A stretch of 52,087 nucleotides of DNA from Christensenella sp. UBA3770 (GTDB taxonomy: Bacteria > Bacillota > Clostridia > Christensenellales > CAG-1252). A program made the translations under genes and the position numbers. The notes below the pieces were generated by a model. The model saw nothing but the letters and a program-made list of their open reading frames with translations. It ran no database searches and was not told the DNA's origin. The stretch is from NCBI GenBank assembly GCA_002371075.1, contig DFFS01000080.1, positions 1 through 52,087 on the forward strand. Direction: 5' to 3'. Each line of letters begins with the position of its first letter. Positions within the stretch are counted from its first letter, which is position 1. Positions 14,712 to 22,997 of this stretch are shown here, piece by piece.

Positions 14712-16058
14712 ATGAGCAACAAAAACATTTTAAAAGTATCCGTCAAAAGCGGCAAAGAGACCAAAGAGTTCGATCTTTCTTACGATCTGAAAAAGTCCCC
14801 TTTGACGGAAGTGTATTCTTTTGTCGTTGACGGCGACCTTTGGAAGGTGTGTTCCGACCGCGCCTTTTTTGAGAACAAAGGTAAGTTTAACGTTCTCGGC
14901 TTCAGAAAGGGGCACGCGCCGCGTTCCGTTATTGAAAACAACTACGGCAAGGACGTGTTCGTCGCCGATACGGAAGAAGTCGTCGTAAACGAAGTTTACA
15001 ATGCCTTGATGGACACCAAGACCATTGACGCAGATCGTTTGGCGATGCGTCCCGCTTTGGACGTTTCCGCTTTGGAAAACGGCAAGGTGGCGTTTTCTCT
15101 GACCGTCGCGTATCTTCCCGAAGCCAAGGACCTCGTTTACACCGGTTTGGACATTGAAAAAGTCCTTCCCGACGTGGACGGTGCCGTTGAGAACGAGATT
15201 TCCGTCGCTCGCGACAGGGCGGGCTATTGGAAGGAAGTCAAGCGCAAAGCAAAGAAGGGCGATCAAATCAACCTGGACTACAGCGGTTCTGTGGACGGCG
15301 TGAAGTTTGACGGCGGCACCGCCGAAAAGCAAAACCTCGTTCTCGGCAGCGGCAGCTTTATCCCGGGGTTTGAGGATCAACTTATCGGTGCCAAAACGGG
15401 CGAAAGCAAGGACGTTGTCGTCACTTTCCCCGAGGATTACCACGCAAAGGATCTTGCCGGGAAAGAGGCGGTCTTTGCCTGCAAGGTCAATTCCGTCAGC
15501 GAAAAGGTCCTTCCCGAGTTGGACGATGACTTTGCCAAGGACGTAAGCGAGTTTGACACGTTTGAAGCGTACAAAGAGGATATCCGCAAAAAGGCAGAGG
15601 AGCGCGAGGTGAAAAACGCCGAGATCGCAACTTCCAACCGCATCATCGAGACCATTGTCCAAAAGAATCCCATTGAGATGTCGGAGGCTCTTATTGAAAA
15701 CCGCGCTGATCGCATGCTTCAGGATATGAAGAATCGTATGGAGAGCCAAGGCATTCCGTTTGCGACGTATATGCAGTACATCGGCAAGACCGAAGCGGAC
15801 ATGATCGAGGGCTATAAAGCGGAGGCAAAGGAGCGCGAGATCACGCGTTTCATCATGAACTACATCGTCGAAAAGGAAAACATCCAAGTCACGCAGGCGG
15901 ATTTTGACGCCGCTATTGAGGTCAGAGCCGCTTCCGCAGGGAAGAAGGCGGGGGATTACAGACGCAATTTGTCGCAGGACGAGGCGGATTACATCCTCAA
16001 CACTCTTATGACCGACAAGATCATTAAATTCCTTTCCGATAACAACAATATCAAGTAA
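14712..16058 (+). CDS. tig: Trigger factor (ribosome-bound chaperone, PPIase)
   Basis: 448 residues. The ribosome-docking signature appears as GFRKGHAPRSVIENNYG, followed by an FKBP-type PPIase domain (NLDYSGSVDGVKFDGG, FIPGFEDQLIGAKTGE) and a helical C-terminal chaperone domain. The start at 14712 has CGGAGG 8 nt upstream; an alternative upstream start would lie inside the promoter. Residues 1-50 are more divergent than usual, with the family's early beta strands still visible. It heads the classic tig-clpP-clpX-lon-engB order. Confidence 0.95.
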   Translation: MSNKNILKVSVKSGKETKEFDLSYDLKKSPLTEVYSFVVDGDLWKVCSDRAFFENKGKFNVLGFRKGHAPRSVIENNYGKDVFVADTEEVVVNEVYNALMDTKTIDADRLAMRPALDVSALENGKVAFSLTVAYLPEAKDLVYTGLDIEKVLPDVDGAVENEISVARDRAGYWKEVKRKAKKGDQINLDYSGSVDGVKFDGGTAEKQNLVLGSGSFIPGFEDQLIGAKTGESKDVVVTFPEDYHAKDLAGKEAVFACKVNSVSEKVLPELDDDFAKDVSEFDTFEAYKEDIRKKAEEREVKNAEIATSNRIIETIVQKNPIEMSEALIENRADRMLQDMKNRMESQGIPFATYMQYIGKTEADMIEGYKAEAKEREITRFIMNYIVEKENIQVTQADFDAAIEVRAASAGKKAGDYRRNLSQDEADYILNTLMTDKIIKFLSDNNNIK

Positions 16059-16104
16059 TATTCGACAGAGAACTGTCAATAAAAATAAAAAGCGAGGTGA
16101 AAAA

Positions 16105-16710
16105 ATGGAAAAGAAAAATAATAATTTGGTAATTCCTATGGTCGTTGACCAAACCACTCGCGGGGAAAGATCTTACGACATTTATTCGCGCCTTTTGGAG
16201 GATAGGATCATCTTTTTGTCCGGTCCCATCTCCTCCGAGGTGGCAAATCTTGTGATCGCGCAGCTCATCTATTTGGAAGCCAAGGATCCCTCCAAGGACA
16301 TCTTCCTTTATATCAACAGCCCGGGCGGCAGCGTGAACGACGGTTTGGCGATCATCGATACGATGAATTATATCAAATGCGACGTCAACACGATCTGCAT
16401 CGGCAGCGCGATGAGCATGGGCGCGTTGATCCTTGCATGCGGCGCAAAAGGCAAGCGCTATGCTTTGCCCAATTCCGAGATCATGATCCATCAGGTGCTG
16501 ATCTCCGGCGGGCTTTCCGGTCCCGCGACCGACATTGAGATCTACACCAAAAACCTTCTTCGCAACAAAGAGCGTCTTAACAAGATCATCAGCGAAAAGA
16601 GCGGTCAGCCGTATGAGAAAGTTTGTCAAGACACAGAGCGCGACAACTTTATGACGGCGGAAGAAGCGTTAAACTACGGCTTAATTGACAAAATTTATTA
16701 TAACCGTTAA
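16105..16710 (+). CDS. clpP: ATP-dependent Clp protease proteolytic subunit
   Basis: Serine protease that forms the double-heptamer chamber fed by ClpX. The catalytic triad is visible: S104 (GSAMSMGA), H129 (MIHQ), D180 (DTERDNF), with spacing identical to Escherichia coli ClpP. The N-terminal loop IPMVVDQTTRGERSYDIYSR is typical. AGCGAGGTG precedes the ATG. A small hairpin (GACAG/CTGTC) lies between tig and clpP without a T tract. Confidence 0.98.
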   Translation: MEKKNNNLVIPMVVDQTTRGERSYDIYSRLLEDRIIFLSGPISSEVANLVIAQLIYLEAKDPSKDIFLYINSPGGSVNDGLAIIDTMNYIKCDVNTICIGSAMSMGALILACGAKGKRYALPNSEIMIHQVLISGGLSGPATDIEIYTKNLLRNKERLNKIISEKSGQPYEKVCQDTERDNFMTAEEALNYGLIDKIYYNR

Positions 16711-16722
16711 AACGGAGGCAGG

Positions 16723-17958
16723 ATGTCAGTAAAAATCGAAGAACAGATTTGTTCCTTTTGCGGAAAGCATTCCGACGAAGTGCGTCGAATGATCGGCAGC
16801 AAGACGGGTGCATTCATCTGTGATGAATGTGTGCGTGTTTGCGGCGATATTTTGCGCGGTGAAATGATGGAGAAGCCCGTTTTCAAAGAGGATCAGCTTC
16901 CCACGCCGCGCGAGATCAAGTCCAAGCTGGACGAATATATCGTCGGGCAGGACGAGGCAAAAAAGACCCTCTCGGTTGCCGTTTACAACCACTACAAGAG
17001 GATCAACAAAAAGATGGATCCTTCCGACGGTGTCGTTTTGGAGAAGAGCAACGTGCTTTTGCTTGGTCCCACAGGTAGCGGCAAAACGCTGCTTGCCAAA
17101 ACTTTGGCGGGCATTTTGAACGTGCCGTTTGCCGTTGCGGACGCCACGACCCTTACGGAAGCAGGATACGTCGGCGAAGACGTGGAAAACATCCTGTTGA
17201 AACTCATTCAAGCGGCAAATTACGACATCAAACTTGCCGAGCGCGGCATCGTCTATATCGATGAGATCGACAAGATCTCCCGCAAAGGCGAGAACGTCAG
17301 CATTACGCGCGACGTTAGCGGCGAAGGGGTGCAACAAGCCCTTTTGAAGATCATTGAAAGCACAGTGGCGAGCGTTCCGCCCCAAGGCGGAAGAAAGCAC
17401 CCGCAGCAGGAGTGCTTGCAGATCGACACCACCAACATCTTGTTTATTTGCGGCGGCGCATTCGTCGGGCTTGACAAGATCGTTGACAAACGCAAGGCGA
17501 CTTCCGGCTTGGGCTTTGGCGCTTCCGTTGCCGCCAAGGCGGAGTCGGGCTATGCCGATATGATCAAGGACGTTCAACCGGACGACCTCATCAAGTACGG
17601 TTTGATCCCGGAGTTTGTCGGTAGGGTGCCCATCGTCGTCGGACTCAACGCGCTTGACGAAGCGGCGCTCATCAAAATTTTGACCGAGCCCAAAAACGCC
17701 TTGACAAAACAGTACAAAAAGCTGTTCGGTTTTGATCAGGTGGAGCTTGACTTTGAATCGGATGCGATCAACGAAGTTGCCAAAAAAGCCATTGAGCTCA
17801 AAACGGGCGCGCGTGGGTTGCGTTGCATTCTTGAGGACGTGATGCTTGACGTGATGTACAAGATCCCTGGCTCTTCCGACGTGGAAAAGGTCATCATCAC
17901 CGCCGACGCAATAAAAAAGGTCGCAGCGCCGACCGTCGTTTACAAAAAGACGGCGTAA
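16723..17958 (+). CDS. clpX: ClpX ATPase/unfoldase
   Basis: 411 residues. An N-terminal zinc-binding domain (CSFCGKHSDEV...ICDECVRVC, four cysteines) precedes the AAA+ module with Walker A GPTGSGKT, Walker B IVYIDEIDK and sensor regions. The ClpP-docking loop and GYVG pore loop (EAGYVGEDVE) are present. It is 12 nt from clpP with AACGGAGG ahead, so both subunits are made from one message. Confidence 0.98.
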   Translation: MSVKIEEQICSFCGKHSDEVRRMIGSKTGAFICDECVRVCGDILRGEMMEKPVFKEDQLPTPREIKSKLDEYIVGQDEAKKTLSVAVYNHYKRINKKMDPSDGVVLEKSNVLLLGPTGSGKTLLAKTLAGILNVPFAVADATTLTEAGYVGEDVENILLKLIQAANYDIKLAERGIVYIDEIDKISRKGENVSITRDVSGEGVQQALLKIIESTVASVPPQGGRKHPQQECLQIDTTNILFICGGAFVGLDKIVDKRKATSGLGFGASVAAKAESGYADMIKDVQPDDLIKYGLIPEFVGRVPIVVGLNALDEAALIKILTEPKNALTKQYKKLFGFDQVELDFESDAINEVAKKAIELKTGARGLRCILEDVMLDVMYKIPGSSDVEKVIITADAIKKVAAPTVVYKKTA

Positions 17959-17976
17959 TTATTTGGAGTACTTAAG

Positions 17977-20274
17977 ATGAATGAAGAGATTATCCCTTTA
18001 AGCGAGCGTCCCTCACTCAAAGATCTATATCCCGTTTTGGTGGGTTTCACGAAAGCCATTCTTCCCGACACCGACGTCGCGATCAATATGGAAAAGCCCA
18101 TTTTTGACGCGAAATACGCGTCTCTTTTAATCCCCGGAGCAAACTTTGTCACTACCGACCGCCTTCCCGACGGGACTTTGATCGGCACGATGGTGATGAT
18201 CAACCACATCAAAGAGCAAGAAAACGTGATGACTGTCATCGGGCGCTCCTTAATGCGCGTCAAACTGGAGAACGTAGTTCTTTCAGACGACATCCATTAC
18301 GCAAAAGTCATCGCTTATCCCTATGAGAACGATTGCGACGAGGCGTCTCTTTCCGCTTACGCATCCATCATCGGCTCCTCCATATCCCGCTTGGCTTCGG
18401 GGGAGAGCGCCGAAAAGATCTATAAGGAGATCCCGCCGTTTTATTTGCAGGATCCCGATCGTTGGATCAATTCCTTCTCTCCCGCTTTTAAAAACGTCGA
18501 TACAAACCTGATTTTTTACACCGACAAATTGTCCGCTCGTTTGGAACACATCGCGGTGGCTTTGGGCGTTCAGGTGGATCAACACAAGGTCAAGGAAGAG
18601 ATCGAAAAAACGATTCAGGACAACATCGAAAAGAGTCAGCGCGAGTACTATCTGCGTGAAGAACTTAAGGTTATCAACGAGGAGCTTTACGGCAGCGACG
18701 ACGAGCGCGAAAGGTATGAAAATGCCATAAACGAGCTTATCGCTTCCGACGAAGTCAAAGAAAAGCTCAGACGGGAACTCAATAAGATGATGTCCTTGCA
18801 GGCGGGCAGCCCCGAAAGTTTTGTCAGCAAAAACTACATTGACACGGTTTTGGCATTGCCTTGGGGCAAGTACAGCGATGAAAACCGCGATATTCAACGT
18901 GCGCGGGAGATCTTGGACGCCGATCACTACGGCATCAAAGAGGTCAAGGACCGCATCATCGAATATCTTGCCGTGCACAATTTGAGCGAGGGCAACATCA
19001 CGAACATTCTTTGTTTGGTGGGGCCTCCGGGCGTTGGTAAAACCTCCATTGCCGCTTCTATCGCAAGGGCGCTTGGCAGGGAGTACGTGCGCGCAAGTTT
19101 GGGCGGTGTGCACGATGAGGCGGAGATCCGCGGTCACCGTCGCACCTACATCGGCTCGATGCCGGGCAGGATCATTGCCGGCATAAAAAAAGCGGGCACA
19201 TCCAACCCCGTCTTCCTTTTGGATGAGATTGACAAGCTCGGCGCGGATTATAAGGGCGACCCGTCAAACGCGCTGCTTGAAGTGTTGGATCCCGCACAAA
19301 ACTCCACCTATCAGGATCACTACATCGATTTGCCGTTTGATTTGTCAAAGGTCATGTTTATCACCACGGCAAACAGCCTTCAACCGATGTCCAGACCTCT
19401 TTTGGATAGGATGGAGATCATAGAACTCGGCAGCTACCTTTCGGAAGAAAAGCATTTGATCGCCGTCAGGTTTTTGATCCCCAAACAACTTGCGAACTAT
19501 CATCTTTCGGCAGAGCAGGTGACCATCACCGACGCTGCCATCGACAAGGTGATCCGCAACTACACAAGGGAGGCGGGCGTACGCCGCTTGGAGCAGCTTA
19601 TCGGCAAGATCTTGCGCAAAGCCGCCGTGGTCGTTGTGGAAAAGGGTGATAATATCGTTGTGGACGAAAAAGACGTGGAAACCTATCTCGGCGTTGCCAA
19701 ATTCCTTGAAACGGATACCCTCACCAAAGACCGGGTGGGCGTAGTCCACGGGCTTGCTTGGACGGAAAACGGCGGCGAGATGCTTGACGTTGAAAGCGTC
19801 ATTATGAACGGTAAGGATAAAAAGATCGTGACAGGAAACCTCGGCAACGTGATGAAAGAATCCGTTGAGATCGCCTTGTCCAATGCGCGCGCGTTTGCGG
19901 CGGAAAACTTGCATACGGAAGTTGACCTTTCGGAAAAGGATCTTTACGTGCATTTCCCCGATGGTGCCGTTCCCAAGGACGGACCGTCGGCAGGGTGCGC
20001 CATTTCCACGGCGATCCTTTCCGCAATGACGGAAAAACCCGTCAAAGGTAACTACGCCATCACCGGCGAATTGTCGCTTGTCGGTCGAGTGATCCCCATC
20101 GGCGGGGTCAAGGAGAAATGCGTTGCCGCCCTCCGAAACGGCATCAAAAAGGTGATTTTGCCCTTGGAAAACAAAAAGGATATCGCCGACATCCCGGATA
20201 TGCTGCGTGAACAAATAGAGTTTATCTTTGTTGAGAAAATACAAGAAGTTTACAAACTGTTGCTTGGGTTATGA
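17977..20274 (+). CDS. lon: Lon protease
   Basis: 765 residues: LON substrate-binding N-terminus, coiled-coil linker (QREYYLREELKVINEELYG), AAA+ domain with Walker A GPPGVGKTS and Walker B FLLDEIDK, and a Ser-Lys dyad protease domain with S671 (KDGPSAG) and K714 (GGVKEK). The proximal N-terminal region is divergent, as is common. GGAG is 8 nt before the ATG. The end overlaps engB by 4 nt (ATGA). Confidence 0.98.
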   Translation: MNEEIIPLSERPSLKDLYPVLVGFTKAILPDTDVAINMEKPIFDAKYASLLIPGANFVTTDRLPDGTLIGTMVMINHIKEQENVMTVIGRSLMRVKLENVVLSDDIHYAKVIAYPYENDCDEASLSAYASIIGSSISRLASGESAEKIYKEIPPFYLQDPDRWINSFSPAFKNVDTNLIFYTDKLSARLEHIAVALGVQVDQHKVKEEIEKTIQDNIEKSQREYYLREELKVINEELYGSDDERERYENAINELIASDEVKEKLRRELNKMMSLQAGSPESFVSKNYIDTVLALPWGKYSDENRDIQRAREILDADHYGIKEVKDRIIEYLAVHNLSEGNITNILCLVGPPGVGKTSIAASIARALGREYVRASLGGVHDEAEIRGHRRTYIGSMPGRIIAGIKKAGTSNPVFLLDEIDKLGADYKGDPSNALLEVLDPAQNSTYQDHYIDLPFDLSKVMFITTANSLQPMSRPLLDRMEIIELGSYLSEEKHLIAVRFLIPKQLANYHLSAEQVTITDAAIDKVIRNYTREAGVRRLEQLIGKILRKAAVVVVEKGDNIVVDEKDVETYLGVAKFLETDTLTKDRVGVVHGLAWTENGGEMLDVESVIMNGKDKKIVTGNLGNVMKESVEIALSNARAFAAENLHTEVDLSEKDLYVHFPDGAVPKDGPSAGCAISTAILSAMTEKPVKGNYAITGELSLVGRVIPIGGVKEKCVAALRNGIKKVILPLENKKDIADIPDMLREQIEFIFVEKIQEVYKLLLGL

Positions 20275-20849
20275 TCATAAAGAACGCGGAATACGTGACG
20301 AGCATCGTCACCAAAAAGCTCTTTGAAGGAAATGCGCCCGAGGTTGCCATTGCCGGAAGGTCCAACGTGGGCAAAAGCTCTTTTATCAACATGTTGACCA
20401 ACCGCAAAAAGCTGGCGCGTTCTTCTTCCGAGCCGGGTCGTACCCGCATGTTGAATTACTTTTCGATCAACAATGGGGAACTTTATTTGGTGGATCTGCC
20501 CGGATACGGCTATGCCAAAGTGACGGACAAAGAGCGCGATTCTTGGAAAAAACTCATAGAGTTTTATTTGGAAAAGAGCACGAATTTGCGCTTTGTCTTT
20601 TTGATCGTGGACGTTCGCCACGAGCCGTCCGATCTTGATCTTCAACTTGCCGAATATTTAACTTACTACAACATTCCTTTTGTTATTGTAGCAACCAAAG
20701 CGGATAAGCTTTCAAAGGCTGCCGCCAAATCAGCGGTTTCCGTCGTCGCCAAGTCTTTTAACGTTGTCACCGATGACGTTTTGCTCGTTTCTTCCCTTAC
20801 GGGCGTCGGACGCGACGCGGTACTTGCCGCGCTTTCCTCTCGTATCTGA
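20271..20849 (+). CDS. engB: EngB/YsxC ribosome biogenesis GTP-binding protein
   Basis: 192 residues with G1 GRSNVGKSSFIN, the switch motif SSEPGRTRMLNY, G3 DLPGYGYA and G4 ATKADKLS. It acts late in 50S assembly. Coupled to lon by an ATGA overlap, as in Bacillus lonA-ysxC. Confidence 0.97.
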   Translation: MIIKNAEYVTSIVTKKLFEGNAPEVAIAGRSNVGKSSFINMLTNRKKLARSSSEPGRTRMLNYFSINNGELYLVDLPGYGYAKVTDKERDSWKKLIEFYLEKSTNLRFVFLIVDVRHEPSDLDLQLAEYLTYYNIPFVIVATKADKLSKAAAKSAVSVVAKSFNVVTDDVLLVSSLTGVGRDAVLAALSSRI

Positions 20850-20850
20850 A

Positions 20851-20881
20851 GCACTTTTTATAAGCCTCCCATCATATATTT
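20851..20881 (+). promoter_or_regulatory. Possible mother-cell (sigma-E-like) promoter of the coat-type gene
   Basis: GCACTTT (20851-20857, 5 of 7 to the sigma-E -35 pattern), 15 nt, CATATATT (20873-20880, 7 of 8 to the sigma-E -10 CATACAnT). No sigma-A promoter is evident. A sigma-K reading (AC then CATAnnnTA) is less good in spacing. Confidence 0.4.
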
Positions 20882-20910
20882 CAGTAGTGATTATCAAAGG
20901 AGGTAATTTT

Positions 20911-21543
20911 ATGTCATTTTCTAATAACGTTCGTCCCGACCGTATGCCGGGGCCCATTGTCGGAAATGCGGCGAACGGTCTTTGCGAAAAGGTTTGTATC
21001 GAAGTTAAAAAAGTCTTTGATGCGTGTATCAAGCAGGAAACTTTGACGGATCAAAGTCTTACGTTGGAAAGCACGACTCCCGCAGACGTGACGGAACCCT
21101 TTACGTTTGTCGGGGCAAGGAGTGCGTCCTCCGTCGGGACCATCAGCGACTTGACCGTGACCCCCACGACGGAGACGCCGGGATGCAGCAGGGTGCAATG
21201 CAACGTTGCCATTCCGATGCAGGTGAGCTTTACCGACGCAAACGGCGTGCAGGCGGTCGGTACGGGGACTTTGACCCTTGCAAGAGACGTGATCTTGCGT
21301 GTCCCCGAGCCCTCTGTAATTCCGTACGAGATCGTTGCGGTCGTAAACGCGGTTTCCGCCGAGGGAAGCTATGCAAGCGACGGAACTTTTACCATAACGC
21401 TTTGCGTTACCGTCATCTTAAAGGTGGTCATGGACGTCGAACTCTTGGTGCCGTCTTACGGCTATTGCTACATACCCCCTTGTCAGGAGTATCAGGAGGA
21501 GATCTGCGAAGGGTTCTTCGATCTGCCGCTTTTCCCGAGATAA
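20911..21543 (+). CDS. Uncharacterised cysteine-containing protein, candidate spore surface component
   Basis: 210 residues, not assigned to a named family with certainty. It begins SFSNNVRPDRMPGPIVGNA, has CEKVCIEVKKVFDACIKQ near residue 30, a beta-rich middle with alternating Val/Thr strands, CSRVQCNVAIP, and a conserved-looking end LLVPSYGYCYIPPCQEYQEE. Similar proteins of unknown function occur widely in spore-forming Clostridia. No signal peptide or membrane segment is seen, so a cytoplasmic (mother-cell) product that joins the coat is plausible. AAAGGAGG is ideally placed before the ATG. A sigma-E-like promoter lies upstream; it is a single-gene unit. Confidence 0.75.
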   Translation: MSFSNNVRPDRMPGPIVGNAANGLCEKVCIEVKKVFDACIKQETLTDQSLTLESTTPADVTEPFTFVGARSASSVGTISDLTVTPTTETPGCSRVQCNVAIPMQVSFTDANGVQAVGTGTLTLARDVILRVPEPSVIPYEIVAVVNAVSAEGSYASDGTFTITLCVTVILKVVMDVELLVPSYGYCYIPPCQEYQEEICEGFFDLPLFPR

Positions 21544-21548
21544 ATGGC

Positions 21549-21600
21549 AACATAACCCGCGTTCGTGTCAAAATCCTTGAAAACGTGCGCGGGTTATGTT
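21549..21600. promoter_or_regulatory. 13-bp perfect inverted repeat around the metallophosphoesterase promoter
   Basis: AACATAACCCGCG (21549-21561) and CGCGGGTTATGTT (21588-21600) are exact reverse complements separated by 26 nt. The right arm lies between the -35 and -10 of the downstream promoter and touches the -10. It could be an operator; as RNA it could form a long-loop hairpin after the coat-type gene, but there is no T tract. Confidence 0.6.
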
Positions 21601-21611
21601 AGTATATAACT
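21577..21611 (+). promoter_or_regulatory. Promoter of the metallophosphoesterase gene, leaderless type
   Basis: TTGAAA (21577-21582), 17 nt, TAGTAT (21600-21605), 6 nt (ATAACT), ATG 21612. No Shine-Dalgarno is present. Confidence 0.72.
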
Positions 21612-22295
21612 ATGATTTTTTCCATCTCGGACCTGCACCTCGGAACTTGCGTGGACAAGCCTATGGACGTCTTCGGCAAGAAGTGGGAAGGGCATTTTGA
21701 AAAGATTAAACAGGATTGGCTGCAAAAGGTCGGGGAAGAGGACGTTGTTCTTCTTGCCGGAGATCTTTCGTGGGCAATGACTTTGGAAGACGTAAAAAAG
21801 GATCTTGCAATGCTTGCCGAACTTCCCGGAAAAAAAGTTCTTTTAAAGGGCAATCACGATTATTGGTGGCAATCCATCTCCAAAGTCAGGTCCATTCTTC
21901 CCGAGGGCTTTTTTGCTTTGCAAAACGACGTTTTGCGCATCGGAAAATACTTGATCTGCGGCAGCCGCGGCTGGCTGGCAGACTCCGACATGGAAGAAGA
22001 TAAAAAGATTTATGCAAGAGAGCTGATCCGCTTGGAGCTTTCTCTTTCCGCAATGAGCAAGGAGCGAAAGGAGGGCGACGTTGTCGTCGGCATGACGCAT
22101 TATCCGCCCTTTGACGTCTCCTTGTCGCCATCGCCCGTGACGGAGCTTTTTGCAAAGTATGAAGTCCCCATGGCGGTGTACGGTCATTTGCACGGCAACG
22201 TTTATGCCAAAAAGAAAGTTTATTTAAGCGGGACGGATTACTTTTTGACCAGTTGCGACCTCGTCGATTTTTCGCTTGTGACGGTTTCCGATTGA
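21612..22295 (+). CDS. Calcineurin-like metallophosphoesterase
   Basis: 227 residues with the full dinuclear metal set: SDLHLG (D, H), LAGDLSWAM (D), KGNHDYWW (N, H), MTHYPPF (H) and YGHLHG (H x H). The GNHDYWW form is typical of a Clostridia/Bacilli phosphoesterase family whose substrate is not known. It is predicted cytosolic. It is a single-gene unit with a leaderless promoter overlapped by a palindrome, and it ends in a terminator before the dcw cluster. Confidence 0.9.
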   Translation: MIFSISDLHLGTCVDKPMDVFGKKWEGHFEKIKQDWLQKVGEEDVVLLAGDLSWAMTLEDVKKDLAMLAELPGKKVLLKGNHDYWWQSISKVRSILPEGFFALQNDVLRIGKYLICGSRGWLADSDMEEDKKIYARELIRLELSLSAMSKERKEGDVVVGMTHYPPFDVSLSPSPVTELFAKYEVPMAVYGHLHGNVYAKKKVYLSGTDYFLTSCDLVDFSLVTVSD

Positions 22296-22357
22296 CCCGC
22301 CACTTTTATCCACTTTAACGGGCAAAAACGGTTTTTACCCCCGATAGGGGGCATCCG

Positions 22358-22384
22358 GGAGGGGGTATCCCTCCTGTTTTTTTT
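22358..22384 (+). terminator. Intrinsic terminator after the metallophosphoesterase gene
   Basis: Stem GGAGGG / CCCTCC with a 5-nt loop followed by TG and T8. A second small hairpin, CCCCC-GATA-GGGGG (22338-22351), lies just upstream. Confidence 0.8.
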
Positions 22385-22434
22385 GTCCGTTTTTGTAATT
22401 TTCGAAAAAAATATCCACCGATATCCACCATTGA

Positions 22435-22484
22435 AACCACAATATATTGTGTTTTTCAATAAAAGCAACCACAATATATCTTTT
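22435..22484. promoter_or_regulatory. Tandem NrdR-type boxes upstream of mraZ
   Basis: CCACAATATATTGTGT (22437-22452) matches the published NrdR consensus acaCwAtATaTwGtgt at all but one position, and its core CACAATATATTGTG is a perfect palindrome. CCACAATATATCTTTT (22469-22484) repeats the left half. The two copies of AACCACAATATAT start 32 bp apart (three helical turns), the usual spacing of NrdR box pairs. The same 12-mer ACCACAATATAT occurs in the nrdR promoter of this window (38740-38751). Confidence 0.65.
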
Positions 22485-22515
22485 TATAAAAAATAATTTG
22501 AAAAATTTTAAAAAA

Positions 22516-22549
22516 AGAGTGGACGAAAGTGGCTAAAAAGTGATATGAT
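22516..22549 (+). promoter_or_regulatory. mraZ promoter overlapped by MraZ-box repeats
   Basis: AGAGTGG (22516-22522), AAAGTGG (22526-22532) and a weaker AAAGTGA (22537-22543) recur every 10-11 bp, like the AAAGTGG/GTGG direct repeats bound by MraZ in other bacteria. They overlap a promoter made of TGGACG (22520-22525), 18 nt, TATGAT (22544-22549), the arrangement expected for autorepression. Confidence 0.65.
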
Positions 22550-22571
22550 ATGGACAAGGAGGTATGGTCAC

Positions 22572-22997
22572 TTGAGAAAATTCATCGGCGGCACATATAA
22601 ATACCAAATCGACGCGAAGGGCAGAGTAAGGATCCCCGCGAAGATCAAATCGCTTCTTGGCGATAATCTTTGGATCACCATCGGCGATCAGGAGAATTTG
22701 GTCATTTATACCGAAGAGATGATGGATCAGATCTACGACAAATACGCTCGTATGGAAGTGACCGACCCCGAATACGTCAAGCAACGTTACATCTTTGCAA
22801 ACATGTTCCAATTTGTCTGTGACAGCCAAGACAGATATCAGATCCCGCAGATCCTGCGCGAGACGCTTGGCTTAAAGGACGAGGCGCTCTTTATCGGTAT
22901 GGCAAACAAGCTTGAGATCTGGAGAGAGGACGTGTATTACGAGACGCTTGCAAAAGACAATCCCAACAAGACCATCAGACGTTTAGAGAGGAAATAA
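22572..22997 (+). CDS. mraZ: Transcriptional regulator MraZ
   Basis: 141 residues with two AbrB-like half-domains: KYQIDAKGRVRIPAKIK and CDSQDRYQIPQILRETLGL. MraZ forms a ring-shaped oligomer and controls the dcw cluster from its own promoter. The TTG at 22572 is chosen as start: AAGGAGG lies 9 nt upstream and the protein then begins RKFIGGTYKYQIDAKGR, matching family starts; an ATG at 22545 would lie inside the -10 region. rsmH begins on the next base after the stop. Confidence 0.94.
   Translation: MRKFIGGTYKYQIDAKGRVRIPAKIKSLLGDNLWITIGDQENLVIYTEEMMDQIYDKYARMEVTDPEYVKQRYIFANMFQFVCDSQDRYQIPQILRETLGLKDEALFIGMANKLEIWREDVYYETLAKDNPNKTIRRLERK

Noticed and set aside
16059..16104. Terminator between tig and clpP
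   Set aside because: The GACAG-AGAA-CTGTC hairpin is only 5 bp and is followed by A-rich, not T-rich, sequence.
14730..16157. Long open frame on the minus strand opposite trigger factor (about 475 codons)
   Set aside because: It is a codon-bias shadow of tig: low-complexity Leu/Val/Arg-rich translation, no family motifs, no ribosome-binding site or promoter. Similar long antisense frames opposite obg, nadD-yqeK, lon and murE are rejected for the same reason.
22304..22430. DnaA-box-like sequences (TTATCCACT at 22306-22314; ATATCCACC at 22411-22419 and 22421-22429)
   Set aside because: Only one is close to the consensus TTATCCACA; there is no dnaA or dnaN nearby and no clear unwinding element. 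An origin at this site is not supported, although a regulatory DnaA cluster cannot be fully excluded.
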